From: Thalassia testudinum | Lineage: Eukaryota > Streptophyta > Magnoliopsida > Alismatales > Hydrocharitaceae | NCBI GenBank assembly: GCA_037157565.1 | Contig: JAZHRO010000012.1 | Span: 10,566,501 to 10,630,500 of the forward strand | DNA length: 64,000 nt | Reading direction: 5' to 3' | Part shown: in pieces, positions 33,206 to 45,296 of the stretch | How the letters are laid out: each line of letters begins with the position of its first letter | Numbering within the stretch: position 1 is the first letter of the stretch | Position numbers and translations under genes: made by a program | Notes under the pieces: generated by a model | Seen by the model: only the letters and a program-made list of their open reading frames with translations | What the model was told of the DNA's origin: nothing | The model's database searches: none

Positions 33206-33506
33206 ATCCTCTACCTGCCCAATTGGGGTGATTACGGTTCAGTCAGCTAATTACAGAGTAACATCAGTGGGTTTTAGCTGTCTTATCCATAGTTTCTCAA
33301 ATAGGGTGGTCGGGATTAGGTTGATTAAAGCGTCGAGATCCAATATAGCCCACTTAAACTTTGTACCATCGATCTTGAAGGGATCAACGGGGTGCCTGGA
33401 TCAGATTTCCTAGGAGGTAGACTATTTTGGATTATAGCACTCACATTTTAGACAGTGCTACCTTCCATTGCAAGGATTCCTCAACCTCTTTTTTGGATGA
33501 GTCAAG

Positions 33507-35700
33507 CTAGGTGAAGTTGAGAGTGAGGATATCAAGTAACGAGACAGTGACTTGTGCATTCCTCATTGGTTCCGTTATGTCAGATTCAAATAGTCTTTTA
33601 ATGTGAAGGTGGGATAAGATCTGGGATGAGGGAATGGATTGGCTATCCTGAGGAATGGGCTTCTGTTTCCACTTCTTGGTTTTGTCCTCAACCTTGTTGT
33701 GCTGATCATGGGTTGAGTGAGATTTGGGAGATGGGCCTCGGGGCCTGGTCATGTGGTCTTTTCTCATACCCACAACATTGATCATATCACAATCATGGTG
33801 CAGAGGAGAGAGGATCGGACCTTGTTGTCGAATAGCAGGGTTATTCATTAAGGCTTGATTTGAATCAGCTGAGGAGGTGGAAACTCCAAACATGCAGGTA
33901 TGAGTTGATGGGCCTACCTGAGTGTAGCAAGATTGACCCTGGATTTGTTTCACCACATGTTTCTAGGTCGACACGTTGTTTGGATTTGGTAGAGGTTGGG
34001 AAGGAAGTGCACCAGGCTGGCGATTCCACTCCATCTGTGCAAGTTGATTGCGAACCTCTGTGATCTCATCTTTGTGTTGTTTTTGCATGGAGGCATTAGT
34101 CTTCTATATGTTAGCCAGGGCTTGCAAAACCATGCTCATTTGATCTTTCTTGCTTGGTCCGAATTGGAAATTCGAGTTGGGCCTAGACTAGGTGGGCTAA
34201 TATGGTTGTTGTGCTTGTGGTTGGGGTTGGAATTAAGGTTTCGAATTTTGATTATTTCCCGACCATAAAAAGTTAGGGTGATTATGCCATCTAGGGTTAT
34301 ATGTGTTGGAGAATGGATTACTTTGGATGGCATGGAGATCCTCACAGGTCTGAGGAGCTCTAGAGAAATTAGAGTACGAGGGTTTAGAGTTCCCCCAACT
34401 AGAGTAGGCAGGTCCGGAGTTTCCTCCAAAACTGGGATCAGACAGGGGTGGATACGGGTCCATCCCCTGATAAGAGTGGTGGTGAATGTTATGCACAGCC
34501 TCCTTACCTGAGAGCGGTTACGCATATGTGCTCTACTATACGGTGGTGGCTCTCTGTAGATGTCAAGTCAATTCATCCATGTTCTTCTCAATGATAGAGA
34601 CCTTATCCAAGCGACTGGCCAACTCTAGATTGACGGATGCAGATAGGCCTTGAGTCTCGTGTGCCCCTCGTGTGTTTGTTAATGTGTAGGTGGTCGTATG
34701 GTAGAATATACCCATAGATTCATTGTTTATGGAGTTCTCACACATGTTCTCAAGAATCTCTCAAACAGTATCTTCATGCTGACCCATGATGTTGCCATGA
34801 CAGGTTGCATTGAAAAAGACTCTGATATCCTCATGAAGTCCCTGGTAAAAAGACTGGATTTGTTCCCATTTGGGAACTTCATGATGGGAGCATTTCCGCA
34901 TAAGATCCAAAAAGCAATCCCATGCCTCATGAAGTGGTTCTCTCGCATTTTGAGTGAAGTGCATGATTTGGTGCCCCAATGCGTTCGTGAGACCAATTGG
35001 GAAGAATTTCTTTAGGAATTCAGATTGGAGTTCCTCCCATGTGTTGATTGGACGGGTTAGAGTCTGATACCAATGGGCAGCCTTGTCCAAAAGTGAGAAG
35101 GAGAACATCTTCATGAGCAGGATGTCCTGATTTTGAACAGGAGGCCTAAAGGTCTAGGCCAGATGTTTTAGCTGCTTGATATGCTGGAAGGGATCCTCGG
35201 AGTTTAAGTCATGAAATTTTGGGATAGCATTAATCAGATTCAGCTTTAGTTCAGTATCAGGTCCTCCAGTTGGGATTTGTACTCTGGGTTCGATCGCTAC
35301 TGCAACAGGATTGTAGTGATCTCACATTTGAGGATGCTGTGACGGGTTGATGAATGCATGGAATAGACTGGTGAGGTGCTGCAATTGATTTTGAATGTTA
35401 GGCTCTTCTTTCTAGTTCTCCATGGATGCAGATGAAAGAGATCTGGGCTCAGATATGGAAAAGTAAGAAGAGATGTCAATATGGTTGTGTGGTAGCACAA
35501 ACAAATGGGTCGAAACTTGGCATTGACGAGAATGAATTGCTAATGGAGGCCTCAAAGGTGGTCTTAAGGACCTCCTCCTGAACATGCACTATAGAACTAG
35601 ATGAGGGACAGAATATATAATGGTCCCAATCGAGGCACCCAAAAAATCTCTGGATGAATAAGGAGGTTTGAGGCAGATGATACCTCTGGATCAGAAACTC
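33507..35700 (-). pseudogene. Athila/Tat gag of element 1, frameshifted
   Basis: The N-terminal capsid region at 35114-34761 reads MKMFSFSLLDKAAHWYQTL, then FLKKFFPIG and EAWDCFLDLMRKCSHHEVPKWEQIQSFYQGL, the classic retrotransposon gag domain; related sequence extends up to about 35300 and probably 35700. At 34496-34233 the frame holds NPFSNTYNPRWHNHPNFLW, a hallmark of Athila/Tat gag. The stretch 33956-33507 is probably the C-terminal spacer. At least three frameshifts separate these frames. Gag forms the particle; this copy cannot make a full protein. Confidence 0.85.
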
Positions 35701-36028
35701 ACCCGAGAATTACTTGGGCAGCCAGGAAGGGGAGTCCCGCAAAGACCCCTACACGGTAGAGTATCCCCACGGGTTACAAGGTTTCCTCCACCCGACCTTC
35801 CTTGTCACTGAGAATCCAAGTAGACCGGAATGACCAAGCTTGACTCCTAAGTCTACCAATTTTAATCTTGAGTATGTGCCTTGAATTTCACTTGAGTTTT
35901 AGAGTTGATTTTGATTTGCGACCTAATTTGGAGGTTGGTTGACCCACCAACTGGATCAACTTCACCTAACCTGCCATAAAATTTAGGATGAGTTGGGTAA
36001 AGAACGCAAAATCACCCTGAGTGGTTTG

Positions 36029-38766
36029 TGATGGGAACACCATCATAAGCCTTAACTAACTCATTTTGATCCAATGAAGTCAATAAATGCTCCTATATAA
36101 CCAACTAAAGGTCATAATTCATTGCATAACCATTCTGAGAGAAAAATAAGAAATTAAGGATAAAACTGCAATTTTACTAGCTTATCATGAATGCAGTACA
36201 ACCGTGGGTTTTCTTAAGGGCTAAACAAAGGTCAAATGGTCTTAATAAGATAACAAGTGAGTTAGATCAGACAGAAAAGGGTTTGAGTGTGTTTTGTGAA
36301 TTAAATGACTTTTGAAACCCTAAAAACAGACTCACTTAATTAACCAAGGTTCTGGTTAGGATAAGATTCACCTAAACCCTCTAAAAATCATAGAAAAATA
36401 TTCTCTAGGGTTTAGTACCTTCAATTTGGCCATCAGAACCCATCTTGACCTAAAATGGAGTCTCAGAAAGATATTTGCCCTAAATTAGGTTTTTGCATAA
36501 ATTACCCATTCAAACGTGGTTAAAACCAAAATCCAACTTTACCATTGGATTACTTAGGTTCAAATTAGGTTTGTATCAAAATTTGGACCCAAGATGAGCT
36601 TGCTTTGACCTAATTTACAAAATGGTCTTGTCTGATTACATTTATACCCCTAACTTTCAAAAACCCTTACATTCAACCCCCTAACTTCTTCGTCATCTTC
36701 ATAATTAGGTCCCTCCACCATTATCATGGAGGAAACCTACTCCGGCGACCTTTGATAGGAGATTTCTCCTTGATTGCTTGGAGAATCTCTTCCAAACTTG
36801 GAAGGGAGATTCTCTGAGAAATTCTCTCCAATATGTACCCGTCCATATGCTTTGATTCTTTCCCAATCTCTCATGCGAACGCATGGGAGATTTGGGTATC
36901 TAAAAGCTCCCAAGTTCAACAACCTTCCAAGCTTTGGAAGCTTGCTTCCCAACCCCTAACCACCCCCTAGAGCCCATTATAAGGACCCTCAGAACTCACC
37001 GATCTCTTCACGCTCGAAATTGGCCGTGAAAACCCCACAATTCATCTCTCCCTCTCACGATCGAAGGCTCCTCTATGTCCGGTGATCCCCTCTGCTCTTT
37101 CTCATCATTCATCCGCCATACCTACGGCGGATTCCTCCTACTTCTCCGTGTCTCGCCGTACCAGCAGACGCTCAATCCCCTTCATCCTCACCGTCTCCAC
37201 CTCACCAGAGCCGCCTTCGTCTCCGGCATCGGTCACACCACACCCGGTGCCATCGCTGCCCCACTTCGTCCATCAACCTCCTAGCTCTGTCCCCTATCCC
37301 CTCTACTTTATTCCCTGCTCTTTATCTTCCAAATCCGACCACCGACAACCCTTCGCAACTCCATCATCTCCATCTCCGACCATCCCCTCCAGCGAGCCCA
37401 TCCCACCTCCACAGGCCACCAAAACCCTCGCTGACCATCGCAAAACCTTCACCACACATCCCTGATCATTTCCCCTCTTTTCATTCACCTCACCATCCAC
37501 TCACATGCATCCCCGAACACACCCACTCACCTGCACACAATTTGACCTAGCCACGCATTCACAACCACTGCGGTCCACGCCACCACCTCCATCAAGTTCG
37601 TCGTGCTCCGGTGATACTCCCTAAATGTTCTGACGTAGCTGAGAGGCCGTTCCACTATTTTCAGGTACACTCCCTATCTGCCATTAACGAGTAAGCTTCA
37701 AGCTTGCTTGAAGGTCGCTCCAGGTCTTGCTACGCCCAGGTTGAAGTCCCAGGTTGCACGGAAGAGCCTTGCACACAATCCCAGGTCCTCAATTGAAGAC
37801 ATGAGCCTTAGTAGCTATTGCAATTGAAAGGGAATCCTCTACTGTAGACGTGCGAAGGAGGGGGGTGAGGATAGTTCCACATCGGGAAGTTCTGAAGCCG
37901 CGCACCCGCATAAGTTGATTTTGTGACAGCAGCTGTTTGCCTCAAGTTCACGGAGTGAGGCTCGTCTCACTTGCTCACCCAGCCTCATCCATGACACCTA
38001 CCTGCGAACCTGGTCGACCTGATTACCCGCCTGACCTGCACTCCTCGCTCACTGCCGCGAGTGGGTGAGCCTGGACCTGGGTACTTGCCTGATCCGATAA
38101 CCCGAATGCCCTGTGGCTCTAGGAGAGAGGATCCTAAGAGAGAAAAAAAGAGGAGAGTAGTGCGGGTAGGGGGAGGGTTTTGCTGCAGGGACCTTCGACT
38201 GACACTTAGTCGAATTCTGAAGAGGAAAGCCAGAGAAGAAGAAGAGGAGGCCTGAAGCTGAAGAAGAAGAGAAAGTAGCTAAGGGCCAAAGAAGAAGAGA
38301 ACTAAAGGCAGAGGAAGAAGAAGAAGGCTTGGAGAGGTCGTAGCTGAGAAAGAAGAGAAAGAAGAAGAGGCAGGTCTGAAGGAAGAGCTGAAGAGGAAAG
38401 GAAGAATCAGAGAAAGCAAAGAAAGAGAGGAAGCAGAAGAAAGGAAGAATCAGAGAAAGAGAAGAAAAGAAGAAGAAGACAATAGAATTAGCTCTCATTT
38501 CATACATTTACATTAAGTTCTTTAGTTGATATTGTAGGAGTATTTGGTGATCTAAATCACCATTTTACTCCCATCTTTTTGCACAATGCTACTGATATTA
38601 TTGCAAATTCTTTTAGTTTGAATTGTGACCTTGATTTCTAATTCCCATATTGCTCCCTGTGTTCAACCTCAGAACTTTTTCGAGTAATAAAAATTGTATT
38701 TCTTTTCAAAGAGATTTCGACTATATTACAATGCTTTATTTTAAATCGATCTCACAACAATAAACA
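36029..38766 (+). mobile_element. Solo LTR, family A, plus strand, in the leader of element 1
   Basis: A 2,738-bp unit between GTTTG at 36024-36028 and 38767-38771. It starts TGATGGGAACACCATCA and ends ATAAACA. Promoter-like features: an upstream TATAAG near 36979 and a USE/TATA pair at 37874-37914. A GA-rich tract lies at 38110-38480 and the U5 box at about 38651-38682. Frames such as the 127-residue Ser/Pro-rich one at 37082-37465 match no family I know. Confidence 0.9.
37874..37914 (+). promoter_or_regulatory. snRNA-type USE plus TATA-like box, 24-nt spacing
   Basis: GTTCCACATCG (37874-37884), one base off the plant snRNA element, then 24 bases, then CATAAG (37909-37914). A GCCTC/GAGGC hairpin begins 31 bases after the start of the TATA-like box. 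Confidence 0.55.
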
Positions 38767-39306
38767 GTTTGCAAATAGGCTATTAGGTCCCAAGTTTTAG
38801 TGATTCAAGTGATTGCTAGAGACTGCTTTTAGGGTTCACTTGATAAGATGAATTCAACCAAGGCTTAGGTAATGCACGATGCGGGAAATTGGTTCTCCTT
38901 AAATCAAGCAAGTGTGTTTTCCTGAAAATCTAATATTAAACCCTAATTTGGCTCTATTTTCCAAGTCCAATTCTCAAAGTTGGCACTTAGGGCTCAATCA
39001 AGAAGGTATGTAGCCCAAGGCAACTTAAGACCCTAATAGGTGCAAGTATTAGGATTGGGGATCTCTAAGCAGATCAGATCAAATCAAGCAACTCAGATGA
39101 TAATAAGGTGAGTTGATCCTACTTGATTCTTCTTTTAATCCTTTCTAGAAATGAGGGGCTTACAGAAGAAGGGAATGAAATTACTTGCCCCTAAAGTGGT
39201 TGTCGTGCAGCTGATCCTGTGATTTATCTCGCAAAATTACAACAAATCAGATAAAGAAACTTAGTATCAAATCATAATTGTAATCAGTGAATGAAATGCG
39301 CGTTGC

Positions 39307-39324
39307 TCCCCAGCAACGGCACCA
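39307..39324 (-). other. Primer-binding site of element 1, tRNA-Asp type
   Basis: On the minus strand TGGTGCCGTTGCTGGGGA, three bases after the LTR end. It differs at two positions from the tRNA-Asp primer site usual in Athila/Tat elements. It fixes element direction and the 39328 LTR edge. Confidence 0.85.
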
Positions 39325-39327
39325 AAA

Positions 39328-41871
39328 TGTTGCATCGAAAATCATTGTATTTAGGAAAACAATTGTAGTATAGTGACTAAAATCGATACAACATTTAAAT
39401 TTGTAATATCGAAAATAAAAAATGAGTCTAAGGTCATTCGCAGGGAGCAATTGTAAACAAATCAATCACTAATCACAATTATTGAGAATAATAATACTAG
39501 TGAATAAAAAGGATATGCAATATATGTTAGAAAATGTTTCTCAGAATGTGGATATGTGCAAAAAGATTGGGCTAAAAATAGTGATTTGAACTACCAATTT
39601 TAACCCTAAATTCTAAGCTCTAATTAATCAAATAATTCAACAGTAACTGCAGTCAACGATCTCAGTAATATCAGAACCAAGCATAGCACCAAACTAACCA
39701 ATCAAATGACAGAACCAAGGCACAGATGCCTTATCTCAAGCCTTACACAACATCATGAAGGCACAAGGGCCTCATAAGCCTCAGAATGGCTAAGTATTGA
39801 GCAAGGGGGAGGGCATGATTCCTGAGGCCACAATGCAAAACCACCCAACAAATTTCTCTTCTCTTTCTAGTCGGATAAATAGGTATGCACAGTATCAGGT
39901 AAATGGATCCGGACCAAACTCGCGTGGTGTGAACCGCGGGCAAGGGCATGTGCTATTGCGTGTTAGCGTGTGCGTGGGGCCGTGCGAGGGACCTCGCCCC
40001 TGTGCATTCAGAGGAAAAGAGCAATTGTGATGATTTGCTTTTATGTGTCGTCGTAGGGCCTCCCACATACAATGTGGGACTTTGTTTCCTTCTTCATCGC
40101 ATGCTTTAGAAGGGAAGGGCTTCATTGATTGAGGTTGCTGCGATCCCTGTGTTGCTCAATTGAAGACGCACAAAGCTTCATTAGGGTGAGCTGCAGCTCT
40201 TGAGGGCTGTAGCTGGGTGAGTGATGGCTGGAGTAGTGCTATCGTGGTTGGAGAAGATAGTGGTGGCAACAACGAATAGGCGAAGACCTGAAGAGGGAAA
40301 ATACGGCCTCACGACCCGATTAAATATGCTCATGACCTTTGCTGGATGATGGTGAGTAAAGTGGTGGTGGCTAAAGGGCGTTTAGTGGTCAGAGGAGGCC
40401 TGACGGTGACGGAGAAGATGACTGGAGGAGGTTGTGTTCGGTGGGGTGTAGGAAAGTGCAAAGCCCAAAATTTCTTGAGGGCTTTCAGTCAGTGTGACTC
40501 GACGGAGGTTGTGGAGTTGGAGTGGTGTTTGGTGGTCTGTGGTGACTGAGCGAACTCATCGGAGTTTCGTTGGCCATAGGGAAGATAGTGGCGGAATGGT
40601 GTGATGAGTGTTTGATCCTAAGGTCTAAGTGAGTGGAATTGAAGTAGAGAGGGAGAGGAAGAGATTAGAGGGACTTAGAAGGTGAGATGGATGAGGTCGA
40701 CGGCGAGGGAGTAGCAAGGAAGGAGAGGTTAGAGGCAACCAGTCTTTGGCTGGACTCGGTCGTGAAGAAGAGGCGAAGAAGATGAGCCGATCAATTTGAC
40801 CGTTGGCTGGCTCGAAGAAGTGATCGGAGGAGGCTCACTAGAGCCGAAGTTGCGAAGGTCGGAGGAGAGGAGATGGTATTTCCAGCTCAAACTTGGTTGA
40901 GGAGGATGGTGAAGCCTCAAGGGCTCTTTATAGAGCTCTAAAACGAGCTCAAAAGCAAGGAAAGAGCTAGAATAGTCGCGCGATTTTAGGGAAAAAATAC
41001 CCTAAAATCTTGCACTTTGCCTGAGCTCTAGGGATCTTTGTGGGTTTTCTAAGTCAGTTCGATTGATTGGGGAAGTTCTTGTAATCAATCCCTCCAATTT
41101 TGGAGGGATTTGGCTTTGATTTGAGGGAGGAATCCTCCCTCGAATCTCAGCTGCAGAGATTTCACACCTTCAATGGCAGCAGGGACCCAAGTGAAGAAAA
41201 TGATGAAAAAGTTAGGTACCCAAACGTAATAAACTTGAAACTTGAGGGGCTAAATGTAAGAAATAGAGTTTTTTAAGGGCTAAAATGCAAACTAGGTCAA
41301 GGTAGACTCTGATTAGGCCCAAATTTTGGTGCTAACTTAATTTGGACATAAGGAATCTAATGGTGAACTTGGATTTGATTTTTGACCATGTTTTACCATA
41401 CGATTTGCACAGAACCCAAATTAGGGTAAATTTTCGTTTGAAACTATGTTATGGATCAAATGGGTTCAGATGGTCAAACCAAGGGTAGAAAACCTCTTAG
41501 AATACTTTTCTATGAATTTTAGGTGGTTTAGATTAATTTTATCTTATCCAGAACCTCTTTAAATTAAGTAGGTTGTTAATTAGGGTTTTTGGTGCTGTTT
41601 TCACCCTTGAAATTCGTAAAACCCCATTTCTATCAGTGTTGACCCACTTTTTAGACTTTTGTCATATATGACCTTCAATTGACCCTTGAATGATCCTACA
41701 GTTAATTTGTGCTTGTGATGTGATGTTAAAATTACAGAATTAACCCTAATTCCCTATCTTCTCAAATCAGAATGATGTAGAGTTGTGGTCCTCAGATGAT
41801 TAGGTGGCAGCTTTTATCAATTAGACCTAACTAAATGTGGCTTGTTATGGTCCATGATGGTGTTACCATCA
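39328..41871 (-). repeat. 5' LTR of element 1 (family A)
   Basis: Runs from TGATGGTAACACCATCA at 41871 to CA at 39328. It has TATAAA at 40932-40927 and a USE/TATA pair at 40040-40080. The U5 box, read on the plus strand as GGTCATTCGCAGGGAGC, is near 39432. It is collinear with the 3' LTR at 25822-28428, with many point changes and indels, so the insertion is not young. Confidence 0.9.
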
Positions 41872-42693
41872 CAACCTACCACCATGGATGTGCATGAAGC
41901 CTGAGTATTATATGATGTCTCTATTAATTATGGGACTATAAGCACAAGGTATAGTTATAGATGTATTCCTACAACCTCTTGTCGAGGAGTTGAGGGAACT
42001 ATGGGGGAATGGAATACAAATATTTGATGCTGCAAAGAAAGATGGTTCACCATGCATGCAGTTCTATTGTGGACAACTAATGATTTTCTAGCTTATGGGA
42101 TCTTGTTAAGTTGGCAGACCAAGGGGGATACAAGGAATGCCTGTATGTATGGGCCACAATCCTTCAAAGAGACTTTGTTAAAAAATTGGATACATAGGTT
42201 ATCGTTGTTTCCTCCCGATTGACCACCATTGGACAAAAAGTAAGAAATTTGATGGGAAAACTGAAAATCAAATAATAATTGTAGACATTATAGTTGAAGG
42301 GCTTCTACAATAGGTAGATAATTTGACAGATGTTCAGCATGGAAAGAATCCTTTGATGAGAAAGCGTCGATGGCCATATGAATATCACAATTGGAGGAAG
42401 AGATCAATTTTCTTTGAACTTTCATATTGGCATACATTAGCATTGAGACACAACCTGGATGTTATGCATGTGGAGAAGAATATCTTAGAAAATATTCTGT
42501 GGACAATTTTAGATGTTGATGGGAAATCAAAAGACACATTGAAAGCAAGGCTCGACCTTCATGACATGAACATAAGGAAGGAGTTACATCTAAAGAAGCA
42601 AAGTGATGGAAAATTTGATGTTTCGATTGCCTGTTAAATAATGAGCCCTTCTGAAAGGAAAAAATTCTGTGAATTCCTAAAGCAGTTTGGATG
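41872..42693 (+). pseudogene. TNP2-like CACTA transposase, piece 2
   Basis: It resumes exactly where piece 1 ended: NLPPWMCMKPEYYMMSLL follows the LLTY of the upstream piece once the duplicated five bases are allowed for. Later come DVFLQPLVEELRELW and, at 42323-42637, WRKRSIFFELSYW, RHNLDVMHVEKNI and DGKSKDTLKARLDL, the most conserved transposase block. Several stops and one or more frameshifts lie between. It ends at the duplication GGATG (42689-42693) where element 2 entered. Confidence 0.9.
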
Positions 42694-45296
42694 TTTTGAC
42701 GTGAAATTGTCAATGTTAAGATATGTATACGTTGTAGTATAATAAACGAAAATGCGACAAACACTTAAACTTATAAAGCTCGAAAATAATGTGAGTCCAA
42801 GGTCATTTGTAGGGAGCAAATGGAATTCACACACTAATCACATTTAGAAATAATGAACACAATAATATAGATTTGCAATAGAAATCAATAATCAAAATAT
42901 ATTCAGTAATAGCCCAACTTGTGTTTCAGGAAATGATAGAACAAAAAGAATAGAAAGAACTATAAAAAGTGGTGATTTAGATCACCAACTAATCCTTCCA
43001 ATTTAAGCATACATCCCAAGCATATCAATTTAATCAAATAACTCAACAGTGTCTTTAAACCACTAATCTCAAATAGCCACGCCAGAGGAGATATCAAACA
43101 TCCTTACAGTACCAAACCAGACGTCCTCAAAGTTCCACAGATGACTTAAATATCACCAAGGCACAGAGCCTCAACAAGGTTCATAAGGGTGCCAAGCACA
43201 TCACAAAGAGTCTCAAGGCAAAGCCTCAAGGACACTAAGTGTTGAGAACATCAACACGTAGCAAAACCTTCCCCCCTCCTCCTCACAATTTCTCCTCTTC
43301 TCTCGGAACCAGATAATCGAGTCATTAAGTGGGTAATCGGATCCAGGTATTGGGTCCAGGCTCCGTGCATGTGTACACAGGCAAGGAGTGAGAGCGTGAG
43401 GAGGCATGTGCGAAGGGGGACCTCACCCCCCATGTTACTGAGGCAATGAAGCTATGTGAGAATTTGGCTTTATGTGCCTCAGCGAGTTTATGGCTTTCCG
43501 GAGTGGGACTACCCACTTTATTCCTTCACATGCAGCAACGTCAAAGGTCTCTCTTTGATTGGCATGCTGCTGCGAGGGAGCACTCCAGACGATTCCACAT
43601 TGATTGCAAGTGTTTTGAAGTGGAATGGTGGCTGGAAAGGGGTGAAAATTGTCGGAGAAGATGGTAGTGGCGACGTCGATCTGGTGAAGACCTGCGAGGA
43701 GAAATATGGCCTAAACACCCCAGTTAAAACATTCATGAGTGTTGCCGGAGCATGGCAGGTGTGATGATGGGGTTTATTTGGTGAATGGTAGCGTGTGGTA
43801 AGCGGCCAAGGTCGAAGATGATGACGGTGAGGTGCAGCACTCGGTGGAGGTGTATGGTGGATGAATGCCTCAATAAAGAGAGGGCTTTTATTCGGGTGAA
43901 TGTGGCGAAGGTCGTGGAGGTGGCAGTGAGGTGAAAGATGGTGTGTGGTGGTCGGATGACCATGCTAGAGGTGTGGTCGACCTTGGAGAAGACGGAGGGG
44001 GAGAGTAATGATTGTCCATCAAATTGGGATGTAGAAGATCCTAATCTAAACTAGGGAGAGAGAGAGAAAGTGAAGGAACCTAATTATGGATGATGGGGAG
44101 GGAGATCCACATCGACTTTGATTGGCCGATGTCGAAGGGGACGAAATCTTCGGTGGGCGAAGTGGCGAAGATGAGAGGGTCTGGGAGCACCTTGCTAGTA
44201 TTGCAAGGAGTGAACGGAGAGGAGGAAGCAGGTGCCTCCAATTTGTCCATTGGAGGCCTTGACGAGAGAGATCACCAAAGTTAGTGGAGTTTGTGGCTGG
44301 AGAGAAAGAAGAGGGGGTTTTTCGACCTAGAAACGATTAAGGAGAATAGCTGAGCGTAGGGAAGCTTATATAGAGCTTCAGGATGAGCTTTGAATGAGGA
44401 AAGGAGCTTGATTGATTCGTGGATTTTAGGGAAAATTTTCCCCAAAATCCTTGAGCTCTCCTGAGCTCTAGGATTAATTCCATTCCCTCAAATGGGCTTG
44501 GTTGGACTCCTGATTGTCTGATCATTAATCCCTCTAATTTTGGAGGGATTTGGAGTTGAATCGAGAGAGATCTCCTCTCTTGAAGGTCGGTGCCCTTGGG
44601 TTCACACCTGCCATGGTGGAAGGGACCCATTTGCAAATGTGACGACAAAGTTAGGGACCTATGTGTAAGAGATTTCAAAAGTTGGGGTTCTGATTGTAGA
44701 AAATAGAGTTTTAAGGCGTTAGATTGTAAACTAGGTAAAGATGAACATTGATTGGGCCCAAATTTTGGTACAAGCCTAATTTTGACCCAAGGAATATGAT
44801 GTTAAAGTTGGATTTGAGTTTTGACCATGTTTGACTAAGCAATTTGCACAGAAGCCCAAATTAGGGTAAAATCCCGTCTGGAACACTGTTCAAGGTCAAA
44901 GTGGTTTCAGATGGTCAAACCAAGGGTATCAAACCTCTCAAGATATTTTTCTATGAATTTTATCCTGACCAAAACCTCTTCAATTCAAGTAGGTCTAAAA
45001 TTAGGGTTTTATGTTTTGATTTGGTTCTCGAAACGTGTGAAACCTCGTTTCTGTCTATATGGACGCACATTTTGGACTTTAATGCTCATTTGACCTTTAA
45101 TTAATCCCTGGGAAATCCCATGGTTACTCTACATTCATGATATGATGTTAAAACTATAGAATTATCCCTGTTTTAGTGTTTTCTCCTCAGAATGGATTTG
45201 CATGAAATTATTGTCTTCAGGCGATTATGTAGGAGCATTTGTCACTTGATTTTGGTTAATTAAAGCTAGTTATGGCTAATGATGGTGTTACCATCA
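42694..45296 (-). repeat. 3' LTR of element 2 (family A)
   Basis: From TGATGGTAACACCATCA at 45296 down to 42697 (CA), with three further bases TTT before the target duplication. TATATAAG is at 44372-44365; the second promoter pair is at 43469-43509 (GTCCCACTCCG, 24 bases, CATAAA). Confidence 0.9.
43469..43509 (-). promoter_or_regulatory. Degenerate USE plus TATA-like box, 24-nt spacing
   Basis: GTCCCACTCCG (43509-43499) has two changes from the plant snRNA element and is followed after 24 bases by CATAAA (43474-43469). The 5' LTR of the same element keeps a better copy: ATCCCACATCT at 53557-53547, 24 bases, CATAAA at 53522-53517. A CCTCA/TGAGG hairpin lies at 43421-43443. Confidence 0.5.

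Larger units (their letters stand above)
35701..39306 (-). other. Leader of element 1, interrupted by a solo LTR
   Basis: The untranslated leader between primer site and gag, seen as 39306-38767 and 36028-35701. It matches the leader of element 2 (52722-51640) segment by segment, including CCCTACACGGTAGAG, CCACGGGTTA and GGTTGGTTG words. The match resumes on the far side of the solo LTR, which proves the nesting. Confidence 0.75.
25822..41871 (-). mobile_element. Element 1: Athila/Tat-like gypsy with gag and protease only
   Basis: A 16-kb minus-strand element between CAGCC (25817-25821) and CAACC (41872-41876), a target duplication with one change, inserted in the CACTA transposase. Order along its own strand: 5' LTR 41871-39328, primer site 39324-39307, leader, gag about 35700-33500, protease 33205-33002, an acidic ORF 32962-30360, an untranslated tail, polypurine tract and 3' LTR 28428-25822. 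It was entered by solo LTRs at 36029-38766 and 30554-32752. Without these the internal region is about 6 kb. No reverse transcriptase, RNase H or integrase frame is visible. Confidence 0.85.

Noticed and set aside
38049..38507. 152-residue minus frame with hydrophobic Phe/Ser/Leu stretches
   Set aside because: It is the complement of the GA-rich tract in a solo LTR; the same artefact appears at 49582-49860.
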